Positions 1-8,648 are shown, counted from the stretch's first letter. The stretch: DNA of 64,000 nucleotides from Polynucleobacter sp. Adler-ghost (GCF_018688495.1 NZ_CP061320.1:1460586-1524585), one strand, 5' to 3'. Notes: a model not told the origin generated them from the sequence alone. A program made the numbers and translations.

Positions 1-2
1 CA

Positions 3-944
3 GACTTCATGGAAGTAGAGACGCCTATGCTCCACCCAATCCCTGGTGGCGCTACGGCTAAGCCTTTCATTACGCATCACAATGCTTTAGACATGCAAAT
101 GTTCTTGCGCATTGCCCCAGAGTTATATTTGAAGCGTTTAGTAGTGGGCGGCTTTGAGCGTGTGTTTGAGATTAACCGCAACTTCCGAAACGAGGGTGTG
201 AGCCCACGCCACAATCCAGAATTCACGATGATGGAATTCTATGCAGCTTATACCGATTACCGTTGGTTGATGGATTTTACGGAGAGCTTAATTCGTGCTG
301 CAGCAATGGATGCGCAGGGTACTGCTGTTTTGACCCACCAAGGTCGTGAACTGGATCTCAGTAAACCCTTCCAGCGCTTAACAATTACTGAAGCCATCCT
401 GAAATATTGTGGCCAGTCAAACAAGAGTTATGAAGCGGCTCAATTAGAAGATGCTGCATTCATTCGCTCTGAATTGAAAAAAGGTGGCGAGAACCCAGAC
501 TCCCCTACCCTTAAGAATGCTGGCATTGGCGCTCTTCAATTAGCTTTATTTGAATTGGTTGCTGAGTCACATCTATGGGAGCCAACTTACATCATCGATT
601 ACCCAATCGAAGTGAGTCCTCTTGCCCGTGAATCAGATACCCGCCCTGGCATTACCGAGCGCTTTGAATTATTCATTACTGGTCGCGAAATCGCCAACGG
701 CTTTTCAGAGTTAAATGATGCTGAAGATCAAGCCAATCGCTTCCGTAAGCAAGTAGAACAAAAAGAAGCGGGTGATGAAGAGGCAATGTACTTTGACCAT
801 GACTTCATTCGTGCACTGGAATATGGCATGCCTCCGACTGGTGGTTGCGGTATCGGCATTGACCGTTTAGTCATGCTGCTAACTGACGTACCTAATATTC
901 GTGATGTGATTTTGTTCCCGCATCTACGTCGCGAGGAAGAGTAA
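3..944 (+). CDS. lysS: Lysyl-tRNA synthetase, class II (5' end outside window)
   Basis: Charges tRNA-Lys with lysine in the cytoplasm. The reading frame is already open at the window edge, with Asp-Phe codons before the first visible Met, so the gene starts upstream; about 313 C-terminal residues of a roughly 500-residue enzyme are present. Class II motif 2 is visible as [15 protein letters not shown] followed by [11 protein letters not shown]. Motif 3 is [13 protein letters not shown] near the C-terminus. The N-terminal OB-fold anticodon-binding domain must lie before the window. The stop is followed by a strong hairpin with a T-run, so transcription should end here. Identity is very sure. 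Confidence 0.97.
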   Translation, partial: DFMEVETPMLHPIPGGATAKPFITHHNALDMQMFLRIAPELYLKRLVVGGFERVFEINRNFRNEGVSPRHNPEFTMMEFYAAYTDYRWLMDFTESLIRAAAMDAQGTAVLTHQGRELDLSKPFQRLTITEAILKYCGQSNKSYEAAQLEDAAFIRSELKKGGENPDSPTLKNAGIGALQLALFELVAESHLWEPTYIIDYPIEVSPLARESDTRPGITERFELFITGREIANGFSELNDAEDQANRFRKQVEQKEAGDEEAMYFDHDFIRALEYGMPPTGGCGIGIDRLVMLLTDVPNIRDVILFPHLRREEE

Positions 945-972
945 GCGGCTCGAATACCTTGATCCAGAAATC

Positions 973-1008
973 AAAAGCCGCAGAATTCAAACTCTGCGGC
1001 TTTTTTTC
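973..1008 (+). terminator. Rho-independent terminator of lysS
   Basis: A stem with arms AGCCGCAGA and TCTGCGGCT, extended by A-T pairs, surrounds an 8-base loop. It is followed by seven T residues and begins about 30 bases after the lysS stop. Confidence 0.9.
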
Positions 1009-1025
1009 GACTACATCAGGAATGG

Positions 1026-1478
1026 TTAAATAGCTGGATATAACTTCGTGCTCTCGCTGTCAATGACAGTCACATTTACTGGAATACCCAAGCTCACGCT
1101 AGAAGATACAGTACAGAAGTCCTGAAACTGCGCTAATACACGCTCAAGGTTCTCAAGGGTATTGCCTGGAACGCCAATCCGAATCTCTACATTGATAGCC
1201 AATATGCGTAAGCGGTTTTCTGCGTTTCTACCGATTTCACAACTGGCCTTCGTTTCGATCGGTTCGGGATTTTGCTTAAACTTTCTGAGCGCAAAGAGCA
1301 GTGAATCAGACAAGCAGTTAGCCACACCTGCCAACAAGAACTGTGATGGGGTGGCACCCTGTGATTTTCCAAGGGGTGGCGGCTCATCCCCATAAATAGG
1401 ATCACGTTCTTCGTTGTAATAAATAGCAAATTGATAATCAGCTTGCTGAACTAGTCTTACGGAGGGTTCGCCACTCAT
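1026..1478 (-). CDS. OsmC/Ohr family peroxiredoxin-like protein
   Basis: A 150-residue protein of the OsmC/Ohr fold. Family members reduce organic hydroperoxides or fatty acid peroxides with a pair of cysteines in the cytoplasm. Both cysteines are present: Cys55 in GVANCLSD and Cys122 in QDFCTVSSS. The central helix and the end GIPVNVTVID are typical. Whether it is OsmC, Ohr or the more general YhfA-like branch cannot be settled by eye. It lies convergent to lysS and 28 bases downstream of the neighbouring methyltransferase-like gene on the same strand, so the two may be co-transcribed. Confidence 0.85.
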   Translation of the reverse strand: MSGEPSVRLVQQADYQFAIYYNEERDPIYGDEPPPLGKSQGATPSQFLLAGVANCLSDSLLFALRKFKQNPEPIETKASCEIGRNAENRLRILAINVEIRIGVPGNTLENLERVLAQFQDFCTVSSSVSLGIPVNVTVIDSESTKLYPAI

Positions 1479-1506
1479 AAAAACTCCAATAACTTAAAAC
1501 ACCATA

Positions 1507-1992
1507 TTAATAGATAGCGGGAATTAACTTTTTGACTCTACGCTGATAGTCTCGGTAATCTGGAAAACGCTCTATCAGCCAGACCTCTTCACGCCTTGCC
1601 TTGATATCAAATAAGAAAAATAAGCCAATGGCATAGATCAATATATAAATGCCAGGGAAGATGAGTAGCCAAGCTAGTGCTGCTAAGAGCACCCCAAAGT
1701 AGATCGGGTGTCGTACAAATTGATATAAGCCATCCTGAATCAGAACGGCATTGTCTTTTGGGCAGGGCAAAGGGGTGAGATTTTTGCCGAGATTAATGAC
1801 GGCAATCACCATAATTAAGGTGGCTAGCAAGGCAATCGCAATGCCACAGGACTGGAGAATGAAAGTGATGGGTTCTGAGCTGACAAGAAGAGGGCCTTGA
1901 GGGCCAAATAAGATGAGGCCAATCAGAATTCCCTGCACCACCACATACCATGCCCCTCTCTCAAAGATAGATTGATGTGGCAATGAACTCAT
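1507..1992 (-). CDS. Isoprenylcysteine carboxyl methyltransferase-like membrane protein
   Basis: A 161-residue integral membrane protein with hydrophobic segments at about residues 14-34, 43-68 and 100-130. The C-terminal part carries the ICMT/phospholipid methyltransferase signature RHPIYFG (94-100). It is followed by an acidic pair, KARREEVWL, and FPDYRDYQRR, which in this superfamily form the S-adenosylmethionine site. Bacterial members are usually annotated only as isoprenylcysteine methyltransferase-family proteins, and the real substrate is unknown. It may share a transcript with the flanking OsmC-like gene (28 bases downstream) and the small membrane protein gene (40 bases upstream). 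Confidence 0.8.
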   Translation of the reverse strand: MSSLPHQSIFERGAWYVVVQGILIGLILFGPQGPLLVSSEPITFILQSCGIAIALLATLIMVIAVINLGKNLTPLPCPKDNAVLIQDGLYQFVRHPIYFGVLLAALAWLLIFPGIYILIYAIGLFFLFDIKARREEVWLIERFPDYRDYQRRVKKLIPAIY

Positions 1993-2032
1993 AGTGTGGC
2001 CTTATTAAGATAAGGCCACAGTCTAACTGGAT

Positions 2033-2305
2033 TTAGTACAGCAAGGCCCTATTAAAGTGCTCATCAACGCTGCCCTCATCCTGGGTCAAGACATGTTGTG
2101 CAATGAGGAAAACGCCTGAAATGAAGCTAAGGCAAACTAGCACTCCAAAAGCATGGTATTGATTTAGGCCGTTCTGATTAAGGACATCAAGATAGAGAGC
2201 ACTTTCTAGAGCCAGGTGGGTAGATAAGCTCAGTAGAGCCAAACCTAAAAATATCTGGATGATTGTGAGAAATAGGGGCTTTTGAATAGTGGGATTTGCG
2301 GACAT
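2033..2305 (-). CDS. Small two-helix membrane protein, unknown function
   Basis: A 90-residue protein with two predicted membrane helices at about residues 12-33 and 49-69, a short polar N-terminus and an acidic tail (LTQDEGSVDEHFNRALLY). I do not recognise a family. It is probably real: the codon use matches its neighbours, the Met start is sensible, and it sits on the same strand just before the methyltransferase-like gene. It is divergent from fpr, with a 149-base promoter region between them. No function is proposed. Confidence 0.65.
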   Translation of the reverse strand: MSANPTIQKPLFLTIIQIFLGLALLSLSTHLALESALYLDVLNQNGLNQYHAFGVLVCLSFISGVFLIAQHVLTQDEGSVDEHFNRALLY

Positions 2306-2454
2306 ATGATTCTCTCAATTGGGCATAAATTGATCATAGGGGGCTAGCCAGCATAAGTAAAAGAATCCCTTTTTATATGCTAAATACTTTTTTATCTATA
2401 GAGCCATCCCCAGAATGAGGATAATTAGGATTTACATCTTCATAATTAGTATTT

Positions 2455-3231
2455 ATGGCTGCCTACAATACCGAAACCGTCCTTACCGTTCATCACTGGA
2501 ACGACACCCTTTTTAGCTTCACTACTACTAGAAACAAAGGTTTACGCTTCCGTAGTGGTCATTTTTTGATGATTGGCTTGGAAGTTGAAGGTAAGCCATT
2601 GGTTCGCGCCTACAGTGTGGCAAGCCCTAATTATGAAGAGCATTTAGAGTTTTTAAGCATCAAGGTTCAAGATGGCCCCCTCACCTCCCGTCTTCAGAAG
2701 ATTCAGGTGGGCGACCCCATTTTGGTTAGCGAGAAATCCGTGGGCACCTTAGTCATAGATGACTTAAATCCAGGAAAACACCTCTACTTATTTAGCACCG
2801 GGACAGGATTGGCACCTTTCATGAGCATTATTCGCGATCCGGATACGTATGAGAAGTTTGAGAAAGTAGTCTTGATTCATGGCGTTCGTTTGGTAAGTGA
2901 ACTCGCTTATGGTGATTACATTAAAGATGAACTCACTCAAGACGAATATATTGGTGAAATCATTCGTGAGAAATTAATCTACTACCCAACAGTGACGCGC
3001 GAAGCTTTCAAGCACACCGGTCGCTTAACTACTGCGATTGAATCAGGGCAACTCTTTAAAGATATTGGCTTACCCCCGCTAGATCCAGCAGTCGATCGCG
3101 CCATGATCTGCGGTAGTCCATCCATGCTCAAAGAAACTGCTGAGATGCTAGATTCCAAGGGCTTCAAGGTATCTCCTAGCCTTGGTCAATTAGGCGACTA
3201 CGTATTTGAGCGTGCATTCGTAGAAAAGTAA
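2455..3231 (+). CDS. fpr: Ferredoxin--NADP+ reductase
   Basis: A 258-residue flavoenzyme that moves electrons between NADPH and ferredoxin or flavodoxin in the cytoplasm. The FAD-binding segment RAYSVASPN (about residues 55-63) and the GPLTSRL motif are in the first domain. The NADP-binding part has FSTGTGLAPFMSIIRD and later ICGSPSM. The protein ends in YVFERAFVEK, close to the usual VE-K ending of subclass I bacterial FPRs. The length is normal. No clear Shine-Dalgarno sequence precedes the ATG. In this genome it may supply electrons to the Isc ferredoxin encoded about 22 kb away (inference). Confidence 0.95.
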   Translation: MAAYNTETVLTVHHWNDTLFSFTTTRNKGLRFRSGHFLMIGLEVEGKPLVRAYSVASPNYEEHLEFLSIKVQDGPLTSRLQKIQVGDPILVSEKSVGTLVIDDLNPGKHLYLFSTGTGLAPFMSIIRDPDTYEKFEKVVLIHGVRLVSELAYGDYIKDELTQDEYIGEIIREKLIYYPTVTREAFKHTGRLTTAIESGQLFKDIGLPPLDPAVDRAMICGSPSMLKETAEMLDSKGFKVSPSLGQLGDYVFERAFVEK

Positions 3232-3236
3232 GTAAG

Positions 3237-3290
3237 CTATATATCCAAAAGTAATGTAATTATCGCTATATGTTTCTTGTGGATATATAG
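3237..3290. repeat. 10-bp perfect inverted repeat behind fpr
   Basis: CTATATATCC at 3237-3246 is repeated as its exact reverse complement GGATATATAG at 3281-3290, with 34 bases between. It starts six bases after the fpr stop. There is no T-run, so it is not a classical terminator. It lies directly next to a second, stronger dyad (3294-3330). It could be an operator pair or part of a folded leader for the small downstream ORF. Confidence 0.5.
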
Positions 3291-3293
3291 ACA

Positions 3294-3330
3294 CCTTGGT
3301 AAATTAGTCTTCAGAAGATATTTACCAAGG
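3294..3330 (+). promoter_or_regulatory. 37-base dyad that covers the ribosome binding site of the next ORF
   Basis: The arms CCTTGGTAAAT (3294-3304) and ATTTACCAAGG (3320-3330) are perfectly complementary over 11 bases. The 15-base centre contains a further palindrome, TCTTCAGAAGA. The last bases of the right arm (AAGG, 3327-3330) are the Shine-Dalgarno sequence of the ORF starting at 3338. In RNA the hairpin would therefore mask the ribosome binding site. It could act as a translational switch, or as a DNA operator; the sequence does not decide. Confidence 0.6.
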
Positions 3331-3337
3331 AACTGAG

Positions 3338-3502
3338 ATGTCACCCGTCCGAGAGCACTACAACCCGATTATTACGCAGTTATTGCGTGAGCACGATAGC
3401 TTGCCGCATGAGAATGTAGCTGAACGAAAAAACTTTCAACGCAGAATTCTGTTCTTGATGACCACTATCAAGATGGAAGAGCTTGAGGACTCTTACGCTT
3501 AA
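3338..3502 (+). CDS. Small hypothetical protein, 54 residues
   Basis: A short ORF with an ATG seven bases after AAGGA (3327-3331). The product starts MSPVREHYN and ends EELEDSYA. It is charged, likely helical, has no signal peptide or membrane segment, and belongs to no family I know. Support for it being real is the good Shine-Dalgarno sequence, normal amino-acid composition, and a stop just before the convergent soxD-like gene. The unusual point is the dyad that overlaps its ribosome binding site, which suggests controlled translation. Chance cannot be excluded for a frame this short. Confidence 0.5.
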   Translation: MSPVREHYNPIITQLLREHDSLPHENVAERKNFQRRILFLMTTIKMEELEDSYA

Positions 3503-3521
3503 GAACACTCGGCACAGATGC

Positions 3522-4058
3522 TTATCTGACGACTGGAATAAACCCATCTCGATTCGGCATCTTGACCAACGGTAATGACTTTGCATTCATTACCTCATCC
3601 TTTGAAACAATCTTATTCATATACAAGATGTAGGCAGTTAGGGCATACACCTGATCATCTGTCAGCGATTGTGGCGCCTGATGTGGCATGGCTCGTTTTA
3701 CATAGTCAAATATCGTTGTGGCGTAAGGCCAAAAACTACCAACTGTTTTAACTGGCTTGTCTGTATTTAAGCTACCGCCACCAACCAATCGGTTAGCAAT
3801 TCCGCCCTGCCCTTTATCTCCATGGCAGGATGCGCATTTTTGCTGGTAAATGATTTCACCAGTTGCAGCTGTACCGGATCCAGGAGGTAAACCTGCCCCA
3901 CTGGGACCAACATCAATATTCCATGCTTTGATTTGATTTTCGGTAACTGGCTTACCAAGACCAACTGGGCCAGCAGCATGATATCCACTCGAGCAAGCCA
4001 CCAAAACTCCAGACAATGCAACAGCCAAAGCCAGTTTCACAAAAGATTTAACGGCCAT
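3522..4058 (-). CDS. soxD: Mono-haem c-type cytochrome, SoxD-like electron acceptor of the SoxC-like sulfite dehydrogenase
   Basis: A predicted exported 178-residue cytochrome c that should take electrons from the SoxC-like molybdoenzyme encoded just before it. The N-terminus is a lipoprotein-type signal ending LSGVLVAC (Cys22). The haem site CASCH is at residues 75-79. The segment PVTENQIKAWNIDV plus the Gly/Pro stretch before the haem resembles the first half of SoxD. Known SoxD proteins are about twice as long with two haems, so this is a short version. The ATG at 4058 is preferred because GGGGAG stands upstream; it overlaps the soxC stop by 11 bases, a sign of translational coupling. Confidence 0.78.
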   Translation of the reverse strand: MAVKSFVKLALAVALSGVLVACSSGYHAAGPVGLGKPVTENQIKAWNIDVGPSGAGLPPGSGTAATGEIIYQQKCASCHGDKGQGGIANRLVGGGSLNTDKPVKTVGSFWPYATTIFDYVKRAMPHQAPQSLTDDQVYALTAYILYMNKIVSKDEVMNAKSLPLVKMPNRDGFIPVVR

Positions 4059-5307
4059 TTGTAATCTCCCCATTAGCAGCAACACGCCATGGCTGAATTG
4101 CATTGTTGTGATAAAAGCTATTAGGACTTTTTGCCTTTAATAAAGCCTCCATACTTGGCTGAGTGTCGCCACTAGAGTCGATCGCTCGACTCATGAATAC
4201 AGTCGGTTCACCATTCCAAACCCAGGGATAGCGGAAGCGTACCAAAGATTTATCCATGACCGGCTCTTGCAAGATAGCATCAGCCCAAGACTTTCCTCCA
4301 TCCGTTGATACTTCAACCCTTTTAATCTTTCCGTTACCAGACCAGGCAACGCCTGAAACTTCATAGAATCCCTTTGATTTGAGTTTCATCATGCCGGATG
4401 GTTGCGTTATTACAGACTTCACATCCATAGCAAAAGTAAATTGAAGAGCCTTGCCGTCAGCTTGCAAGTCGGTATAGGCTGATGTTTCTTCACGAGTTTG
4501 CCAGGGTTCAGAGCCTAATTTAAGGCGTCTTAGCCACTTAATACTCATATTCCCCTCAAAGCCCGGCAACAATAGACGCAAAGGATAGCCTTGCTCAGCC
4601 CGCAACATCTCACCATTCTGGGCATAAACCAATAGCGCATCATCCATCATTTTGCTCATCGGAATACTACGAGTCATTGCAGCGCCATCAGCACCTTCTG
4701 CTAAGGCCCATGTGGCGCCTGGCTGGACTCCGCATTCTTGAAAGATAGTCGAGAGACGAACCCCGGTCCACTCACAACAAGAAAGTAGTCCGTGAATTTC
4801 CTGAGCAGTTTTACCCGTTGCCTTCTTTAATTCAGCCGCACTATTACCGGAGCACTCCAAAAAATAAATACGAGATTCTGACGGAAAACGAACAATGTCT
4901 TCCATAGTCAACATCAGGGGCCTATCAACCATGCCATGAATGACTAAGCGATGCTGATCAGGATTGATATCAGGCACGCCAGCATGATGCCTCTCAAAGA
5001 AGAGCCCATTTGGCGTGATGATGCCATGCAAATTTTGCAATGGTGTTCTAGAGCCCGTTAAGAAAGTGGGAGCAGGAGACGGCAAGACTCGAACTACATT
5101 CTTTTCGTATTTTGAGGGGAGGCCGTAAGGTGGATTGATGAAAGTAGAGCCCTGCACCTTAGTCCAGGGGTCTACTTCTAAAAACTCACTTGCCGAGGCT
5201 TGAGCCAAGGTGGTGCCAGAGACTATTGCAGCGCTAAGACCTGCACCAACACCAGCAGAATTTTTTAGAAATTTTCGACGACTAACAATATTGCCTTTAT
5301 CCGACAT
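4048..5307 (-). CDS. soxC: SoxC-like molybdopterin sulfite dehydrogenase catalytic subunit
   Basis: A 419-residue predicted periplasmic enzyme of the sulfite oxidase family, proposed to oxidise sulfite to sulfate. It begins with a twin-arginine signal (SRRKFLKNSAGVGAGL). The molybdenum-binding Cys is probably Cys152 in YFLECSGN. The C-terminal dimerisation domain includes GVAWSGNGKIKRVEVSTDGGKSW. Overall sequence and length fit SoxC better than SorA or YedY. No other sox thiosulfate genes are present. Its place behind suyAB and a sulfate-exporter candidate suggests it clears sulfite from sulfolactate cleavage. MoaD, MoaE and MoeA for its cofactor are encoded elsewhere in the window. Confidence 0.85.
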   Translation of the reverse strand: MSDKGNIVSRRKFLKNSAGVGAGLSAAIVSGTTLAQASASEFLEVDPWTKVQGSTFINPPYGLPSKYEKNVVRVLPSPAPTFLTGSRTPLQNLHGIITPNGLFFERHHAGVPDINPDQHRLVIHGMVDRPLMLTMEDIVRFPSESRIYFLECSGNSAAELKKATGKTAQEIHGLLSCCEWTGVRLSTIFQECGVQPGATWALAEGADGAAMTRSIPMSKMMDDALLVYAQNGEMLRAEQGYPLRLLLPGFEGNMSIKWLRRLKLGSEPWQTREETSAYTDLQADGKALQFTFAMDVKSVITQPSGMMKLKSKGFYEVSGVAWSGNGKIKRVEVSTDGGKSWADAILQEPVMDKSLVRFRYPWVWNGEPTVFMSRAIDSSGDTQPSMEALLKAKSPNSFYHNNAIQPWRVAANGEITNGR

Positions 5308-5391
5308 AGGTCATTCACCTTTTCAAAATACATGCATTACTGATGAGCACTTTTTAAAAGAATACCGCCAAAATAATGATTGGCAATTCAA

Positions 5392-6384
5392 TTAAGAAAG
5401 ATTCAAAATAAAAATGAGGCCGATTGAAGCAATAAATAGGGTTTCCACTAACAACATGACTACTGGTTGCCAACCCAACTTTGCCAACTCCTGAAAGTTT
5501 GTTTTCAGTCCAGCTGCACCAATAGCAATCACCAACATCCAGCGGGATATTCCGCCAATAGAATGGGTAAGGGAGCTTGGCAAAATCTGCATAGAGGCAA
5601 TAACTGATAGTGCTACAAAACCCAATAAGAATGTCGGTATCAGACGTAGGCTACCCCACCCTAAGCGCTGAGATGATTTTTCAGCACCAAAGAAAATAGA
5701 GATAAACAACACAACAGGTAACAAAAGAGCGACACGGAAAAGCTTAACGACAGTTGCTACATCACCTGCCTCAGGACCAAACAACATACCTGCAGCAACC
5801 ACCTGAGCCACATCATGAATGGTGGCTCCTAGAAAGATGCCTGCAGGTAAAGCGGTGATATCGAGCAACTGCAATGCGAAGGGGTACACCACCATGGCAA
5901 TAGTGGAGAGGACAGTTACCCCAACCACTACAAGCAGAGTAAATCGCTCATTCTCTTTTGTTTTGGGCAGAACTGAAGCTACTGCTAGGGCCGCTGAAGC
6001 TCCGCAAATACCAACAGATCCACCCGCAATCAACCCAAAGTCTGTAGACAGCTTTAAGAATTTAGCCAGAAAGAATCCCAAGACTACCGTGGCAGCAACT
6101 GCAAACATCACCATTAATCCGGTATTCAAACCGATTGCAGCAATATCGACAAATGTAATCCGAATACCTAGAAACGCAACGCCCAAACGCAGGATCGTTT
6201 TGGCGCAAAAATCAATCCCTGGCTTTACTGCCTCATTGAGGTATAGAAAATGAAGTGATAAACCAATCAGTAGCGCATATAACAACTGTGGGCCACCATA
6301 GTTCTCAGAAAGAAAACTGGTCGACATGGCAATGACCAAGCAAACCAAAAGTCCTGGAATATTCTTCCGAGTGGTGATCAACAT
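5392..6384 (-). CDS. YeiH/UPF0324 family membrane protein, candidate sulfate exporter (SuyZ/TauZ type)
   Basis: A 330-residue protein with about ten hydrophobic helices across its whole length, including LLYALLIGLSLHFLYL, FCAKTILRLGVAFLGIRI and GSVGICGASAALAVASVLP. These are family marks of UPF0324 (YeiH). Family members next to sulfonate-degradation genes (TauZ with taurine, SuyZ with sulfolactate) have been proposed to export sulfate. The start lies four bases after the GntR-type regulator stop, and soxC follows after 84 bases. The proposed role is removal of sulfate made from sulfolactate. The transport direction and substrate are inferred from context. Confidence 0.82.
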   Translation of the reverse strand: MLITTRKNIPGLLVCLVIAMSTSFLSENYGGPQLLYALLIGLSLHFLYLNEAVKPGIDFCAKTILRLGVAFLGIRITFVDIAAIGLNTGLMVMFAVAATVVLGFFLAKFLKLSTDFGLIAGGSVGICGASAALAVASVLPKTKENERFTLLVVVGVTVLSTIAMVVYPFALQLLDITALPAGIFLGATIHDVAQVVAAGMLFGPEAGDVATVVKLFRVALLLPVVLFISIFFGAEKSSQRLGWGSLRLIPTFLLGFVALSVIASMQILPSSLTHSIGGISRWMLVIAIGAAGLKTNFQELAKLGWQPVVMLLVETLFIASIGLIFILNLS

Positions 6385-6388
6385 AAAG

Positions 6389-7108
6389 CTAAGCGACTAA
6401 CTCACTGAAATACTCATGTTGAGTAGTATTTAAAGTCGAGACACGCCACTCTAGAGGCTCATCCTGAATGCCCAGCGCCACCCTTCTGATCACCAGCACG
6501 GGAGAGTCTGGATTTAATCCAAGCCATTCAGCATGTTGCTTCCCCGCTAAGCCAGCACGCAAACGCTCACTACTTCGCACAACGGTTTGACCGTATTCCA
6601 TTTGATACATTTGGTAGATGCTACCTTTGCGATCAATAAAGTCCGCACGGGTTAATTCCTTGAACCGCTTTTTATCTAGGGTGATCTGATCAATCATGAC
6701 GCACTGCCCTTCCAATGACAGGCGATTGGTAATTCTCCAAACGGGTGCGCCCTCTTTTATCACCAACTTACTCGCCTCTTCCTTATTGGCAGTAGCGCTA
6801 TTTAAGGAGACTAGCCCAACTTTCGGATAAACCTTTTTCTCAGCATCGTGTTTAACAATGTGGAAAAAATAATATAAAAGTCTTTTGAGATCATGCTCAA
6901 CAACATAGGTGCCCCTGCCTTGGCGTCGGACCACGATACCTTCCGCAACCAACTCGTCCACCGCTTTGCGCAGGGTACCTATAGATACATCCAACTCTTT
7001 TGATAAATCCTTTTCAGCAGGCAATGCCTGCCCCATAGGATATCGACCCCTGACCAGATCCTCGGTGATCTTTTGCTTGACTTCCTCGTAAGCGGTCAGG
7101 TTTCTCAT
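6389..7108 (-). CDS. GntR/HutC family transcriptional regulator of the sulfolactate operon
   Basis: A 239-residue regulator with an N-terminal winged helix (about 1-75, including LSKELDVSIGTLRKAVDELVAEGIV and RRQGRGTYV). A C-terminal UTRA ligand-binding domain (about 95-235, with APVWRITNRL and SPVLVIRRV) follows. HutC-branch proteins usually repress an operon until its substrate or an intermediate binds. It sits between suyB (9 bases upstream) and the yeiH-type gene (4 bases downstream), inside the operon it probably controls. The 30-bp inverted repeat at 9744-9773 is the best candidate for its binding site. Confidence 0.88.
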   Translation of the reverse strand: MRNLTAYEEVKQKITEDLVRGRYPMGQALPAEKDLSKELDVSIGTLRKAVDELVAEGIVVRRQGRGTYVVEHDLKRLLYYFFHIVKHDAEKKVYPKVGLVSLNSATANKEEASKLVIKEGAPVWRITNRLSLEGQCVMIDQITLDKKRFKELTRADFIDRKGSIYQMYQMEYGQTVVRSSERLRAGLAGKQHAEWLGLNPDSPVLVIRRVALGIQDEPLEWRVSTLNTTQHEYFSELVA

Positions 7109-7117
7109 GCTGCAGTC

Positions 7118-8290
7118 TTATGCTGATTCGTATAAACGTGTCAACACAAACTCACGATGACCAAGAATCTCAGAAGCAGTCAACTCGCCATCCGCTGTAC
7201 GCTTCAAGCAATCCAACAACTTATCTCCCGCCTGGTCCATATTCTCTTCGCGACGCAATAAGCCAGACACGTCAACGTCGATGTGCTCACCCATAGTACG
7301 AACAGTCTTTGGATTAGCGCAAATCTTAATGACTGGAAGAATTGCATTACCGATCACGTTACCTTGACCTGTTGGGAAGAAGTGAGCTGTAAAACCTGCA
7401 GCTGCGCACAAGGTAACCATTTCAGCGGCGGCTGATGATGAGTCCATGAAATGCAATCCAGGAATCTTTGGCTCTTCACCTTTATCAAGCACGCTATCCA
7501 CAATACATTTTTTACCAATTTTTTGGATATTGCCTAAAGCCTTCTCTTCAATGGTTGTTAAACCACCTGCAATATTCCCTTTGGTTGGCTGAGAGTCAGA
7601 CAGATCGCTCGTCTTATGACGCTCAATCACATCCTGGTAGCGATCAAACATCTCGCGGAACTTTTTCTTAACCTCAGGAGTACGGCAACGCGCTTCAACC
7701 AAATGCTCACCACCAGTTAACTCAGTAGTTTCACCAAACACCATGGTGGAGCCAATTGCATACAACTTATCAAAAGCATCGCCTACGGTTGGGTTTGCAC
7801 CACATCCAGAAGTTGTATCGGATTCACCGCATTTGGTGGAAACCCATAGCTCAGATAATGGAGCAGAAACACGTTTTTGCTTAGATGCATGCTTCATCAT
7901 GTTGTAAGCAGCTTTACTTGCGGAAGCAATGGTTGCTGTGTCTCCATTACCTTCAATCCAGAATCCCTCAACTGGCTTGCCTGATGCCTTAATGCCATCA
8001 ACGATAATTTTGGTCCACTGCGGCTCAATCCCAATTACAACTACAGCAGCTACGTTCGGATTGGAACCTGTACCAATTAAGGTGCGAAAGTGTAAATCCA
8101 AGTCAGCTCCGAACTGTAAACGACCATAGGAGTGAGGAATCGCCATCGTTCCTTTGATATTGTTTGCTACTGCTTCACAGGCTGCATTGGATAAGTCATC
8201 CAAAGGCAAAATCAATACGTGATTACGAATACCCATGCGGCCGTTTTCACGGCGATAACCTAAGAAGGTCGCGTCTTTCAAATTAGTCAT
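7118..8290 (-). CDS. suyB: (2R)-sulfolactate sulfo-lyase, large (beta) subunit
   Basis: A 390-residue protein of the UxaA (altronate dehydratase) family, C-terminal part only. With SuyA it would split (2R)-3-sulfolactate into pyruvate and sulfite. Features are [15 protein letters not shown] at the N-terminus, [16 protein letters not shown] with cysteines likely to bind the metal centre, and [14 protein letters not shown] at the end. Altronate dehydratase is usually one chain of about 495 residues. Here the SAF domain is a separate gene 42 bases upstream, the arrangement described for SuyAB. Neighbouring sulfite oxidation and sulfate-export genes support the sulfonate role over a sugar-acid role. 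Confidence 0.82.
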   Translation of the reverse strand: MTNLKDATFLGYRRENGRMGIRNHVLILPLDDLSNAACEAVANNIKGTMAIPHSYGRLQFGADLDLHFRTLIGTGSNPNVAAVVVIGIEPQWTKIIVDGIKASGKPVEGFWIEGNGDTATIASASKAAYNMMKHASKQKRVSAPLSELWVSTKCGESDTTSGCGANPTVGDAFDKLYAIGSTMVFGETTELTGGEHLVEARCRTPEVKKKFREMFDRYQDVIERHKTSDLSDSQPTKGNIAGGLTTIEEKALGNIQKIGKKCIVDSVLDKGEEPKIPGLHFMDSSSAAAEMVTLCAAAGFTAHFFPTGQGNVIGNAILPVIKICANPKTVRTMGEHIDVDVSGLLRREENMDQAGDKLLDCLKRTADGELTASEILGHREFVLTRLYESA

Positions 8291-8332
8291 TTTTTATATC
8301 TTTCTCAATGAATAGGTAGGTCAGGTGCCGGA

Positions 8333-8614
8333 TTACCAGCGCTTAGTTTTTACGTTTTGGACGTGAAGGTGTTCGCCTTTTTTGATTGGGGCTACTACCT
8401 TGCCAATATCAACGCCGTATTTCATTACCGTGTCACCTGGTTTGAAATCGTTCAATGAAATTTTGTGACCAATAGGAATATCACTTTCAGACTTAATATT
8501 CAAAGTAAGGTCGCCATCCATGACCCAACCAATTAAGTCAGTTCCGGCCTTTACACCCTCAACTACTACTACACCTACGCCATCTGCTGGCTCATGCACG
8601 ACAAAGTGGATCAT
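8333..8614 (-). CDS. suyA: (2R)-sulfolactate sulfo-lyase, small (alpha) subunit
   Basis: A 93-residue SAF-domain protein (MIHFVVHEPADGVGVVVVE to GEHLHVQNVKTKRW), equivalent to the N-terminal domain of altronate and galactarate dehydratases. It is thought to help bind the substrate while SuyB carries the catalytic centre. The ending HVQNVKTKRW is typical of the family. It lies 34 bases after comC and 42 bases before suyB on the same strand, preceded by the Shine-Dalgarno-like TGAGGAGAT. Splitting of the SAF and catalytic domains is the main reason to call it SuyA and not UxaA or GarD. Confidence 0.82.
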   Translation of the reverse strand: MIHFVVHEPADGVGVVVVEGVKAGTDLIGWVMDGDLTLNIKSESDIPIGHKISLNDFKPGDTVMKYGVDIGKVVAPIKKGEHLHVQNVKTKRW

Positions 8615-8648
8615 TACTATCTCCTCAATAATCTCGTTTATAAAAAAA

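Noticed and set aside
7118..8614. Altronate or galactarate dehydratase (UxaA/GarD) for the two UxaA-family genes
   Set aside because: The SAF and catalytic parts are separate genes, the catalytic part is only 390 residues, and the neighbours handle sulfite and sulfate, not hexuronates.
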